A stretch of 35,049 nt of DNA. Source: Halothiobacillus sp. Lineage in GTDB: Bacteria; Pseudomonadota; Gammaproteobacteria; JAAZVP01. The translations under genes were made by a program, and so were the position numbers. The notes under the pieces were generated by a model that was not told the DNA's origin, made no database searches, and worked only from the letters and a program-made list of their open reading frames with translations. Of this stretch, positions 7,974 through 14,757 are shown piece by piece (within the stretch, counting starts at the first letter, position 1; each line of letters begins with the position of its first letter). The stretch lies in the NCBI GenBank assembly GCA_018623495.1, contig JAAZVP010000025.1, positions 1 to 35,049 on the forward strand, read 5' to 3'.

Positions 7974-8453
7974 TCAGTGGCTGGCCTGCTCGGCCTGTTC
8001 CTGCTGCTGGCGCAGGTGCTGGGCGTAGAGGGCGTCGAAGTTGATGGGCTGGAGCATCATCTGCGGGAAGCCGCCCTTGCCGGCCAGGTCGGAGACCACC
8101 TCGCGGGCATAGGGGAAGAGCAGGCCGGGGCAGTAGCTGCCGAACATGTGGCCGAGCTCCTCGTCGGAAAAGCCGCGGATGCCGAAGATGCCGGCCTGCT
8201 GGACTTCCACCAGGTAGGCGGTCTGCTCGCCGGACTTGACGGTCACGGTGACGGTGAGCACCACTTCGTGGTTGCCGTCACCGAGGTCCTGGGTGGCGGT
8301 CTCCACCTGGACGTTGGCATCGGGGTTCCAGCCTTCCTCGCGAAAGATCGCCGGCGCCCGCGGGGATTCGAAGGAGACGTCCTTGGTGTAGAGCTTCTGG
8401 ACCACGAACTGCTTGCCCTGGGCCTCGTTGCTTGCGGATTCGTTCTCGGCCAT
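7974..8453 (-). CDS. secB: Protein-export chaperone SecB
   Basis: Homotetrameric cytoplasmic chaperone that keeps preproteins unfolded and delivers them to SecA. 159 aa. Diagnostic segments are VQKLYTKDVSFESPRAP, the beta strand region EVVLTVTVTVK, AYLVEVQQAGIF, and the C-terminal helix region CPGLLFPYAREVVSDLAGKG followed by FPQMMLQPINFDALY. The C-terminal tail is Gln-rich (RQQQEQAEQ). A good AAGGA precedes the ATG. It follows trxC by 15 bp and shares the operon with gpsA downstream. Confidence 0.97.
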   Translation of the reverse strand: MAENESASNEAQGKQFVVQKLYTKDVSFESPRAPAIFREEGWNPDANVQVETATQDLGDGNHEVVLTVTVTVKSGEQTAYLVEVQQAGIFGIRGFSDEELGHMFGSYCPGLLFPYAREVVSDLAGKGGFPQMMLQPINFDALYAQHLRQQQEQAEQASH

Positions 8454-8468
8454 GTCGATTCCTTCGGT

Positions 8469-8894
8469 TTAGTGGGAAGTCTTGTCCAGCCACTGCTCCA
8501 GCCGGCGGGCGTCGAGTGCGCCGTTGCGCCGGCCGAGCTCGCGGCCACGGCGGAAGAGCACCAGCGTGGGCACGCCCTGCACCCGGTGCCGGCGCGCCAC
8601 CTGCGGGGTCTCGGCGAGATTCACCTTGAGCACCCGCAGGCGCGGCTCGAGCCGGGGCGTGAGCTTCGCCAGCACCCCGGCCAGCATCTTGCAGGGCCCG
8701 CAACCCGGTGCCCAGAAGTCCACCAGCACCGGCACGTCGCTCTTCTTGAGGTGCTGATCGAGCCCGCGGCGATCCACGGTCAGCGGCTTGCCGGTGAACA
8801 GGCGGTCGCCGCAACGGGGGCAGCGATCCTCGCCGGGGGCGGCGCGCACCGCGCTGTCGCAGCCGGGGCAGACGACGCGGCGCGCACCCTTCAT
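8469..8894 (-). CDS. trxC: Thioredoxin 2 (TrxC) with altered active-site flank GCGPC
   Basis: Zinc-containing thioredoxin of 141 aa that reduces protein disulfides in the cytoplasm. The N-terminal zinc ribbon is present as CPGC (Cys9, Cys12) and CPRC (Cys25, Cys28). The redox centre is FWAPGCGPCK with Cys65 and Cys68; the residue before Cys65 is Gly where nearly all thioredoxins have Trp. The cis-Pro loop GVPTLVLF and the C-terminal helix are normal. Its ATG overlaps the grxC stop (ATGA at 8891-8894), so the two are translationally coupled. Insertion of trxC between grxC and secB departs from the E. coli order. Confidence 0.92.
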   Translation of the reverse strand: MKGARRVVCPGCDSAVRAAPGEDRCPRCGDRLFTGKPLTVDRRGLDQHLKKSDVPVLVDFWAPGCGPCKMLAGVLAKLTPRLEPRLRVLKVNLAETPQVARRHRVQGVPTLVLFRRGRELGRRNGALDARRLEQWLDKTSH

Positions 8895-9160
8895 GCCCCG
8901 GTGCCCCCTGCCAGCAGCCGGTCGAGCTCGCCCGAGCGGTGGGCCGCCTGCAGGTCGTCGAAGCCGCCCACGTGGGTGTCGCCGACGAAGACCTGGGGCA
9001 CGGTGGCCCGCCCGCTGGCGCGCTCCATCTCCGCGAACCGCTCGGGACGCCCCTCGACGCGGCGCTCCTCGAAGGCCACGCCGCGCTTTCGCAGCAGGCG
9101 GCGCGCGAGGATGCAGAAGGGACACCAGCGGGTGGTGTAGATCACCACGGGAGCGCTCAT
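8891..9160 (-). CDS. grxC: Glutaredoxin 3-like (GrxC)
   Basis: Small 89-aa dithiol glutaredoxin reducing disulfides with glutathione. Active site WCPFC (Cys13, Cys16) follows the first strand VVIYTT; CPFC replaces the more common CPYC. The TVPQVFVGDTHVGGFDDL segment carries the cis-Pro and the glutathione-binding GGFDD turn. Start 9160 is one base after the rhodanese stop codon; a longer open frame upstream is a shadow of the rhodanese gene. The neighbours on both sides are also thiol enzymes. Confidence 0.95.
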   Translation of the reverse strand: MSAPVVIYTTRWCPFCILARRLLRKRGVAFEERRVEGRPERFAEMERASGRATVPQVFVGDTHVGGFDDLQAAHRSGELDRLLAGGTGA

Positions 9161-9161
9161 G

Positions 9162-9587
9162 TCACTTCTTCTTGACCGGGAGCTTGTCGCTCTGCCAGGC
9201 GCGGATGCCGCCGGCGAGGTTGTAGACATCCTCGAAGCCCTCGCCCACCAGCCGCGAGCAGGCACGCGCCGAGCGGCTGCCGGTCTGGCAGTAGACCACC
9301 ACCGGCTTGTCCTTGAAACGGGCCAGCTTGCCCAGCTGGTCGCCCAGCTCGCCCATGGGGACCTGGCGGGCCCCGGCGATGTGGCCCTCGCGGAATTCCT
9401 CGGGCTGGCGCACGTCGAGGATCACGCTCTCGTCGCGGTTGATCACCGGGACGATCTGCTGCGGTCCCCATTCCTTGTACTTGCGCGTGGCCCGGCGGAT
9501 CTCGCCGCCGATCAGCAGGCCCAGGATGACGAACAGGGCCAGGACCAGGAACGGGTGGTTGCCGGCGAATTCGGTCAAGCGCTCCAT
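9162..9587 (-). CDS. Membrane-anchored rhodanese-like sulfurtransferase (YibN type)
   Basis: 141 aa. One N-terminal membrane anchor (about residues 11-27, FLVLALFVILGLLIGG) followed by a single rhodanese domain. ILDVRQPEEFREGHIAGARQ is the conserved N-terminal box and VVYCQTGSRSARA holds the active-site loop with the catalytic Cys near residue 100 and a CxTGxRS-type loop; NLAGGIRAW closes the domain. It probably transfers sulfane sulfur or carries persulfide near the inner face of the membrane. In E. coli the orthologue yibN also precedes grxC-secB-gpsA. Here a DUF2892 protein gene lies just upstream, so rhodanese and DUF2892 together equal the two halves of E. coli YgaP. Confidence 0.92.
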   Translation of the reverse strand: MERLTEFAGNHPFLVLALFVILGLLIGGEIRRATRKYKEWGPQQIVPVINRDESVILDVRQPEEFREGHIAGARQVPMGELGDQLGKLARFKDKPVVVYCQTGSRSARACSRLVGEGFEDVYNLAGGIRAWQSDKLPVKKK

Positions 9588-9630
9588 ATCGGCTCCATGC
9601 CCGGCGCGGCGGCGCGGGATCAGGCGGTGC

Positions 9631-9846
9631 TCACTGCGCGCGGCGCACGCCCATCTTCTCGAGGATCGAGTCCAGCGGGCAGAAGCGGGTGAAGCCGCTC
9701 TGGAACAGGTTCAGCCCGACGAAGAAGGTGAACCACAGCCAGCCGAAGCGGGTCAGATCGACCTGCTCGTTGAAGACGTGGGCGAGCACCAGGGTGGCCA
9801 TGATGAAGAAACCGGCCACGATACGCACGATACGATCGGTGGTCAT
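9631..9846 (-). CDS. DUF2892 (YgaP-type) small membrane protein
   Basis: A 71-aa protein with two hydrophobic segments (about 10-24 and 33-50) and the family C-terminus NLFQSGFTRFCPLDSILEKM. This domain is the membrane part of E. coli YgaP, where it is fused to a rhodanese; here it is free-standing, 43 bp before the rhodanese gene. The conserved Cys in TRFCPLD is present. GGGAGA lies nine bases before the ATG. Probably co-transcribed with the ArsR gene 49 bp upstream. A sulfur-related membrane role is inference from context. Confidence 0.88.
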   Translation of the reverse strand: MTTDRIVRIVAGFFIMATLVLAHVFNEQVDLTRFGWLWFTFFVGLNLFQSGFTRFCPLDSILEKMGVRRAQ

Positions 9847-9895
9847 GATCGGGTCTCCCGATGAAAGCTGGGTGAAGGTGAGTCGCGGAAACCGC

Positions 9896-10243
9896 TCAGG
9901 ATCGGATGGTGCAGAAGACGTCCTGCATCATTTCGATCAACCGCAGGGTACGGTTGTCGCCGACGCGGTAGTATACACGATTGGCCTCCTTGCGGGACGC
10001 GAGGATGCCTTTGTCGCGCAGGATGGCCAGGTGCTGGGAGATGTTGCTCTGGGAGGTTCCCACGGCGGCGACGATCTCCTGCACGCTGCGCTCGTCGGCG
10101 CCCAGCACGCACAGGATCTTGAGCCGCAGCGGATGGGACATGGCCTTGAGCGAGCGCGAGGCCCGCTGGATGTCCTCCTCGCGCGACATCAACTCGGGGA
10201 TGCTGGAAGTCATGGAATCGGATTCTTTTTCGATCGCGGTCAT
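9896..10243 (-). CDS. ArsR-family regulator, BigR/SqrR/YgaV-like persulfide sensor candidate
   Basis: Winged-helix repressor of 115 aa. The DNA-binding part is SVQEIVAAVGTSQSNISQHLAILRD split over about 53-76, followed by the wing RVYYRVGD. There are exactly two cysteines, Cys45 (KILCVLG) and Cys111 (DVFCTI), 66 residues apart. In BigR and SqrR the sensing pair (Cys42/108 and Cys41/107) also lies 66 apart, forming a tetrasulfide or disulfide on exposure to persulfide. No metal-binding ELCVCDL box as in ArsR/SmtB. It is upstream of the DUF2892 and rhodanese genes, likely its targets, and divergent from envC. An inner ATG at 10213 is an alternative start: the candidate -10 TAATAT (10251-10256) leaves almost no leader for ATG 10243. 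Confidence 0.88.
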   Translation of the reverse strand: MTAIEKESDSMTSSIPELMSREEDIQRASRSLKAMSHPLRLKILCVLGADERSVQEIVAAVGTSQSNISQHLAILRDKGILASRKEANRVYYRVGDNRTLRLIEMMQDVFCTIRS

Positions 10244-10308
10244 CCCTCAAATATTAGAGAATCCTCAAGCAAAGTTACAGCCGCAATCCGCCGAGGCCCG
10301 TGCCGACC
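10244..10308. promoter_or_regulatory. Divergent promoter/operator region between the ArsR-type gene and envC
   Basis: The only AT-rich patch nearby: CCTCAAATATTAGAGAATCC at 10245-10264, with CCTCAA repeated at 10245-10250 and 10263-10268 (18 bp apart) and a TAATAT -10 candidate on the minus strand at 10251-10256. An AT-rich operator overlapping the promoter is what is expected of an autoregulated BigR/SqrR/YgaV repressor. Exact operator limits cannot be set by eye. Confidence 0.45.
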
Positions 10309-11445
10309 ATGTCCCGCCATGCCGCGACAATCCTGATGCTTCTCTGCCTCGCCGCCGGTACCGGGGCGGCCGACGAGCGCCCGGCACCGGAGCGACTGGA
10401 GGCCCTCGAGGCACGCATCGAGGCCCTGGCCCGTGCGCACCGCGAGCAACGCCGGGAGCGCGACGCGGCCCGCGCCGAGCTGGCCGAGGCCGAGACCGCC
10501 ATCGGCGAACTCAACCGTCGCCTGCGGACTCTGGCCCAACGCACCGACGCCGCCGAGCAACGCCTGGAGACGCTCGACGAGCGTGCCGAGACCCTGGCCG
10601 CGCGGATCGCCGAGCAACGCCGGTCGCTGGCCGCGCAACTGCGGGGTGCCTACACCGCCGGCCGCCAGCCGGTGCTGCGCATCCTCCTGGGGGGTGAATC
10701 ACCGGGAGAGCTGTCACGGATGCTGGAATACGCCCGGCGACTCTCCGCCCACCAGGGCCGGGCACTGGAGAACCTGGCCCGGGAGCAGGCCGCGCTCGCC
10801 GAGCTGCGCACGGAACAGGCCGAGACCACCCGTCGGCTGGCGCGGCTCGAGCGCGAGACCCGCGAGCGACGCGCCAGCCTGGCCGACCAGCGCGACCGTC
10901 GGGCGGCCCTGGTGGCCCGGCTGGATGCCCGGGTGGCAGACCAGGCGGAGGAACTCGAGCAGCTGCGGGCAGACCAAGAGGAACTGGAGGCCCTGGTGGC
11001 CTCGATCGACCGGGCGGTGGCGGACGAGGCGGCCCGGGCCCGGCCGGAGACGCCCTTCCCGCGGCTCAAGGGCGAGCTGCAGCCGCCGCTCGAGGGTGCG
11101 ATCCGGCGCAACTTCGGCGAGCGCCTGGGTGGCGGCCTGCGCTCGCGCGGCTGGCTGATCGACGCCGGCCGGGGCGACCCGGTGCGGGCGGTCGCCGACG
11201 GCCGGGTGGTCTTTGCGGACTGGCTCAACGGCATGGGGCTGCTTTTGATCGTCGATCACGGCGACGGCTACATGTCCCTCTACGGCCACAACGACAGCCT
11301 GTTCGCCGACGTCGGCGAGCAGGTGGTGGCCGGCGAACCCGTGGCCGCCGCGGGACGCAGCGGGGGGCTGGGCGACAGCGGGCTGTACTTCGAGATCCGC
11401 CACCAGGGCGAGCCGGTGGATCCGCGGCAGTGGTGCAGGCGCTAG
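10309..11445 (+). CDS. envC: EnvC-like murein hydrolase activator
   Basis: Periplasmic divisome factor that switches on N-acetylmuramyl-L-alanine amidases (AmiA/AmiB in E. coli). 378 aa: signal peptide 1-20 (MSRHAATILMLLCLAAGTGA), a long Ala/Arg/Glu-rich coiled coil to about residue 235, then a LytM/M23 domain. The zinc ligands of active M23 peptidases are missing: the first His position reads SRGWLIDAG and the HxH pair reads YFEIRH, so it should be a non-enzymatic activator, as in E. coli. The Trp-rich and GDGYMSLYGHN segments are intact. ATG 10309 is chosen (GAGG twelve bases upstream, clean signal peptide); GTG 10300 is possible. ctpA follows, as in many proteobacteria. Confidence 0.93.
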   Translation: MSRHAATILMLLCLAAGTGAADERPAPERLEALEARIEALARAHREQRRERDAARAELAEAETAIGELNRRLRTLAQRTDAAEQRLETLDERAETLAARIAEQRRSLAAQLRGAYTAGRQPVLRILLGGESPGELSRMLEYARRLSAHQGRALENLAREQAALAELRTEQAETTRRLARLERETRERRASLADQRDRRAALVARLDARVADQAEELEQLRADQEELEALVASIDRAVADEAARARPETPFPRLKGELQPPLEGAIRRNFGERLGGGLRSRGWLIDAGRGDPVRAVADGRVVFADWLNGMGLLLIVDHGDGYMSLYGHNDSLFADVGEQVVAGEPVAAAGRSGGLGDSGLYFEIRHQGEPVDPRQWCRR

Positions 11446-11472
11446 CCCGGCACGGGAAAACGACGCGCAAGA

Positions 11473-11481
11473 TGCTAGGAT
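11473..11481 (+). promoter_or_regulatory. Extended -10 promoter of ctpA
   Basis: TGCTAGGAT in the 79-bp gap after envC. It overlaps the in-frame ATG at 11480, which argues that the real start is the later ATG 11525. No clear -35. Confidence 0.4.
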
Positions 11482-11524
11482 GAACCGAATTGATACAGGT
11501 ATCGAGTTTCGGAGTGGCAAGCCA

Positions 11525-12847
11525 ATGAGTTACAGAATGCGGGCCCTGGGCCTCCTCTTCGTCGGCGTGAGCCTCGGTGCGGGACTGACCACGGCCACCG
11601 GCGTGCTCGCCGAGAAGGAGCCGCCGGCCGAGGCCCTCCCGCTCGACGAGCTGCGCACGTTTTCCGACATCTACGCGCGCATCAAGAGCGACTACGTCGA
11701 AAAAGTCAGCGACGACAAGCTGCTCGACAACGCCATCCGCGGCATGCTCTCGGGCCTTGACCCGCACTCGAGCTACCTCGACGCCGAGGAATACGAGGAG
11801 CTGCGCATCGGCACCACCGGCCAGTTCGGCGGGCTGGGCATCGAGGTGGGCATGGAGAACGGCTTCGTCAAGGTCATCGCGCCCATCGACGACACCCCGG
11901 CCGAGCAGGCCGGCATCCAGGCCGGCGACCTGATCACCCGGCTGGACGACAAGCCGGTCAAGGGCATGTCGCTGTCGGACGCGGTGGACATCATGCGCGG
12001 CGAGCCGGGCTCGGACATCGAGCTCACCGTGGTCCGCGAGGGCGAGGACAAGCCGCTGCGCATCACCATCACCCGGGACGTGATCAAGGTCAAGAGCGTC
12101 AAGAGCCGGATGCTCGAGCCCGGCTTCGGCTACGTGCGCATCTCCCAGTTCCAGTCGCGCACCACCCGCGACCTCTACGACGCCGTGGAATCCCTGCAGG
12201 AAAAGGCCGACGGCCACCTCAAGGGCATGGTCCTCGACCTGCGCAACAATCCCGGCGGCGTGCTGCAGGGCGCAGTGGGCGTTTCCGACGCCTTCCTGGA
12301 GAAGGGACTGGTGGTCTACACCGAGGGCCGCATCGAGGATTCCCAGCTGCGCTATGCCGCCAAGCCGGGCGACGTCCTCGACGGCGCCCCGCTGATCGTG
12401 CTGATCAACGGTGGCTCCGCCTCGGCCTCCGAGATCGTCTCCGGCGCCCTGCAGGACCACGGCCGCGCGGTGATCGTCGGCAGCCAGAGCTTCGGCAAGG
12501 GCTCGGTGCAGACCATCCAGGAGCTCGCCAACGGCGGCGCGGTCAAGCTGACCACCGCGCGCTACTTCACCCCCAGCGGCCGCTCGATCCAGGCCGAGGG
12601 CATCCACCCGGATATCGCCCTCGACCCGCTCAAGGTCGCCGGGGTGAAGAGCGGGCCGCGCCCGCTCAAGGAGGCCGATCTCAACAACCACCTCGACAAC
12701 CCCAACGGGGAAGGCGAGGCCGGCGGCACCGGCGACCAACAGGCCGCGGAAGGGGAATCGCTGGCCGAGCGCGACTTCACGCTCTTCCAGGCACTCAACC
12801 TGCTCAAGGGCATGGCGCTGCTGGGCAGGGACTCCGCCGGTTCCTGA
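11525..12847 (+). CDS. ctpA: C-terminal processing peptidase, S41 family (CtpA-like)
   Basis: Periplasmic serine protease of 440 aa. A signal peptide or anchor spans residues 5-29 (MRALGLLFVGVSLGAGLTTA), then the N-terminal S41 region, a PDZ domain (about 95-180, FGGLGIEVGMENGFVKVIAP), and the catalytic part. The Ser/Lys dyad is Ser300 in NGGSASASEI and Lys325 in SFGKGSVQ, with Gln329 in the expected place; spacing of 25 residues matches Prc. The segment after residue 395 is low-complexity (Gly/Glu) and variable. GGAG about ten bases before ATG 11525 supports that start. It follows envC, as in many proteobacteria, and probably trims cell-wall hydrolases or lipoproteins; the substrate is not readable. 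Confidence 0.94.
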   Translation: MSYRMRALGLLFVGVSLGAGLTTATGVLAEKEPPAEALPLDELRTFSDIYARIKSDYVEKVSDDKLLDNAIRGMLSGLDPHSSYLDAEEYEELRIGTTGQFGGLGIEVGMENGFVKVIAPIDDTPAEQAGIQAGDLITRLDDKPVKGMSLSDAVDIMRGEPGSDIELTVVREGEDKPLRITITRDVIKVKSVKSRMLEPGFGYVRISQFQSRTTRDLYDAVESLQEKADGHLKGMVLDLRNNPGGVLQGAVGVSDAFLEKGLVVYTEGRIEDSQLRYAAKPGDVLDGAPLIVLINGGSASASEIVSGALQDHGRAVIVGSQSFGKGSVQTIQELANGGAVKLTTARYFTPSGRSIQAEGIHPDIALDPLKVAGVKSGPRPLKEADLNNHLDNPNGEGEAGGTGDQQAAEGESLAERDFTLFQALNLLKGMALLGRDSAGS

Positions 12848-12859
12848 CCGGCCGAACGG

Positions 12860-12882
12860 GAAGCCCCGCAAGCCCGGGCTTC
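12860..12882 (+). terminator. Candidate terminator after ctpA
   Basis: GAAGCCC (12860-12866) pairs with GGGCTTC (12876-12882) around a nine-base loop, followed by TGTCCTTTC. The pyrimidine tract is short, so termination may be partial. Confidence 0.45.
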
Positions 12883-12943
12883 TGTCCTTTCAGCCCGGCA
12901 TCCGGGGGAGACCCGGACCGTGAACAGCGCGAGGGAGAGATCC

Positions 12944-13495
12944 ATGGCGAAGGTTCTGGTTCCGCTTGCCGAGGGCTTCGAGGAACTCGAGGCCGTCACC
13001 ATCACCGACCTGCTCACCCGGGGCGGGATCGACGTGGTCACCGCCGGCCTGGCGGACGGGCCGGTCCGGGCCAGCCGCGGGCTCACGGTGATCCCCGACC
13101 GTTCGCTGGACGCGGCCCTGGAGGACGATTACGCGATGGTGGTCCTCCCCGGCGGCCTGCCGGGGGCCGATCACCTGCGCGACGATCCGCGCATCCAGCG
13201 GCTGCTCAGGTCGATGGCCGAGCAGGGCCGCTACACCGCTGCCATCTGCGCCGCCCCCAAGGCCCTGTCGGCCGCCGGCCTGCTGGCCGGCAAGCGGGTG
13301 ACCGCCTTCCCCACGGTGCAGGACGCCATCCGCGTCGGGGACACGGAGGTCACCGGCTCGCCCATCGAGGAGGACGGGCGGGTGATTACCTCCCGCGGTC
13401 CCGGTACGGCCATGGACTTCGCCCTGCGGCTGGTGGAGATCCTGGCGGGCAAGGACCAGCGCGACGCGGTGGAGGCCAGCCTGGCACGGCCCTGA
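12944..13495 (+). CDS. yajL: DJ-1/PfpI superfamily protein, YajL-like
   Basis: 183-aa cytoplasmic protein of the DJ-1/YajL group, linked in E. coli to protection from oxidative and carbonyl stress. The nucleophile elbow is AAICAAPKAL with Cys102; the partner acid is Glu16 in EGFEELEAVT. LPGGLPGADHLRDD and TSRGPGTAMDFALRLVE (TSxGPGT box) are diagnostic. The arrangement EAVTITDLLTRGGIDVVTAG is closest to YajL among family members known to me. GAGGGAGAG precedes ATG 12944; an upstream GTG at 12920 in frame is less likely. Flanked by hairpins on both sides, so probably a single-gene unit. Confidence 0.92.
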   Translation: MAKVLVPLAEGFEELEAVTITDLLTRGGIDVVTAGLADGPVRASRGLTVIPDRSLDAALEDDYAMVVLPGGLPGADHLRDDPRIQRLLRSMAEQGRYTAAICAAPKALSAAGLLAGKRVTAFPTVQDAIRVGDTEVTGSPIEEDGRVITSRGPGTAMDFALRLVEILAGKDQRDAVEASLARP

Positions 13496-13530
13496 GCGGG
13501 AAGGACCGAGCCACGCTCCCCCGAGGGCAG

Positions 13531-13562
13531 AACGCCCCGCGGCCGGCGGCCGACGGGGCGTT
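13531..13562. terminator. Bidirectional hairpin terminator between yajL and the membrane protein gene
   Basis: AACGCCCCG at 13531-13539 pairs perfectly with CGGGGCGTT at 13554-13562 around a 14-base GC-rich loop. It sits between convergent genes; the AA/TT ends give a weak T-tract in both directions. Confidence 0.65.
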
Positions 13563-13611
13563 CGCGTCCTCGTCTGCTCGATCGTCGGTCGAGGGCGCTG
13601 GGCCCTCACGT

Positions 13612-14136
13612 TCAGCCCGTTGCCGCCGGGCCTTCCTCGCCGGGCACCTCGGGCGAATGATCGAGCCCCGCCGGGCTCCAGGCCTGCAGCGTGAACTGCC
13701 AGAGCGAGACCAGGCCCCAGGCCAGCCCCACGGCCACGCCCAGGTCGACGATGCCCCGCCACGGTTGTACCAGGCCCTGGACGGCGATCACCAGGCCGAT
13801 CATCACGATCACCATGACCGTGGAGATGATGATCCGCTTGCGCGGGGCGTGGAAGAAGCCCAGGCAGAACAGCGGCGCCAGCAGGGTGCGGATCACCGCC
13901 GGGTGGTCGTGGAGGTGGCGGACCCGCGCGGCGATCCGCGGCGACCAGCCCCGGCGCAGGGCGAAGTGCCCCTTGCCCACGGCCGTCACCGCGAGCCACA
14001 GCGCGAACACCGCCCAGTGCAGCGGATCCCAGGCCACGGCGAGGCCCTCCAGGCCGATCAGCCCCAGGCGATAGATCGCCCAACCCAGCAGGGCGGTCAC
14101 CCCCAGCAGTCCCCAGACGGGCCCTATCCAGCGCAT
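13612..14136 (-). CDS. Hypothetical multi-pass membrane protein, 174 aa
   Basis: I do not recognise a named family. Four hydrophobic segments are visible: about 5-32 (LLGVTALLGWAIYRLGLIGL), 38-52 (LHWAVFALWLAVTAVG), 100-122 (IIISTVMVIVMIGLVIAVQG) and 130-150. Between the second and third lies a basic loop with HFALRRGWSPRIAARVRHLH and a conserved-looking LAPLFCLGFFHAPRKR. The C-terminal tail is short and acidic. GAGG precedes the ATG at 14136. Divergent from the tautomerase gene across 192 bp with no clear element. Function unknown. Confidence 0.75.
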   Translation of the reverse strand: MRWIGPVWGLLGVTALLGWAIYRLGLIGLEGLAVAWDPLHWAVFALWLAVTAVGKGHFALRRGWSPRIAARVRHLHDHPAVIRTLLAPLFCLGFFHAPRKRIIISTVMVIVMIGLVIAVQGLVQPWRGIVDLGVAVGLAWGLVSLWQFTLQAWSPAGLDHSPEVPGEEGPAATG

Positions 14137-14328
14137 GTCGACTCCCTCGTTGCGGTTCCTCGGCCGCCAGTATGCACGCCCGGCGGGGAATTACACCCCG
14201 CGGTTCGCCGACGATTTCAGCGGGGCGTCATGGGCAGCCGCTAGGCTCGGTGGCGAAACGGTTCATTCTAGGCCTTCGGGGCGCGGGCACAATCCGGCGC
14301 CGGCAGGCCGACCGGGAGGAACACGGCC

Positions 14329-14757
14329 ATGCCGCTGATCGAACTGACCTATCCGCAGGACGCCATCGACGACGGGGCCCGGGACACCCTGGCCGCCCGG
14401 CTCACGGACGCGCTGATGCAATGCGAGCTCTCGCGACGCAATCCGCGCGCTCGGGCGCTGATCTGGACGCAGTTCAACCCGCTCGGCGAGGAGCGACTGT
14501 TCGTCGCCGGCCGGGCCGCCCCCAGGCCGCACTACCGGCTGGACGTGACGCTGATGGCGGGGGTGATGGAAGCGCCGGTGCGGGCCTCGGTGGTGGAGGC
14601 GATGACGCGGGCCGTCCTCGAGACCGAGGGCAGCGATTTCAACCCCCTCAATGCCGGCCGGGTGTGGGTGCTCTTCCACGAGATCCCCGACGGCCGCTGG
14701 GGCGGCGGGGGCCGGCTCTACACCCTCGACGAGCTGCGCCGGCTGGTGGCGGGCTGA
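14329..14757 (+). CDS. Tautomerase-superfamily protein
   Basis: A 142-aa protein beginning MPLIELTYPQDA; Pro2, exposed after Met removal, is the catalytic base of the 4-oxalocrotonate tautomerase/MIF superfamily. A second beta-alpha-beta half follows (RLDVTLMAGVMEAPVRAS ... AGRVWVLFHEIPDGRWGGGG), so this is a double-unit, fused-type tautomerase rather than the 62-residue short form. Substrate unknown. GGGAGG ten bases before the ATG. Its last 40 bases overlap the 3' end of the convergent diguanylate cyclase gene. Confidence 0.85.
   Translation: MPLIELTYPQDAIDDGARDTLAARLTDALMQCELSRRNPRARALIWTQFNPLGEERLFVAGRAAPRPHYRLDVTLMAGVMEAPVRASVVEAMTRAVLETEGSDFNPLNAGRVWVLFHEIPDGRWGGGGRLYTLDELRRLVAG

Noticed and set aside
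10309-11445. Active M23 endopeptidase
   Set aside because: Zinc-binding His positions are replaced, so it is called an EnvC-type activator instead.
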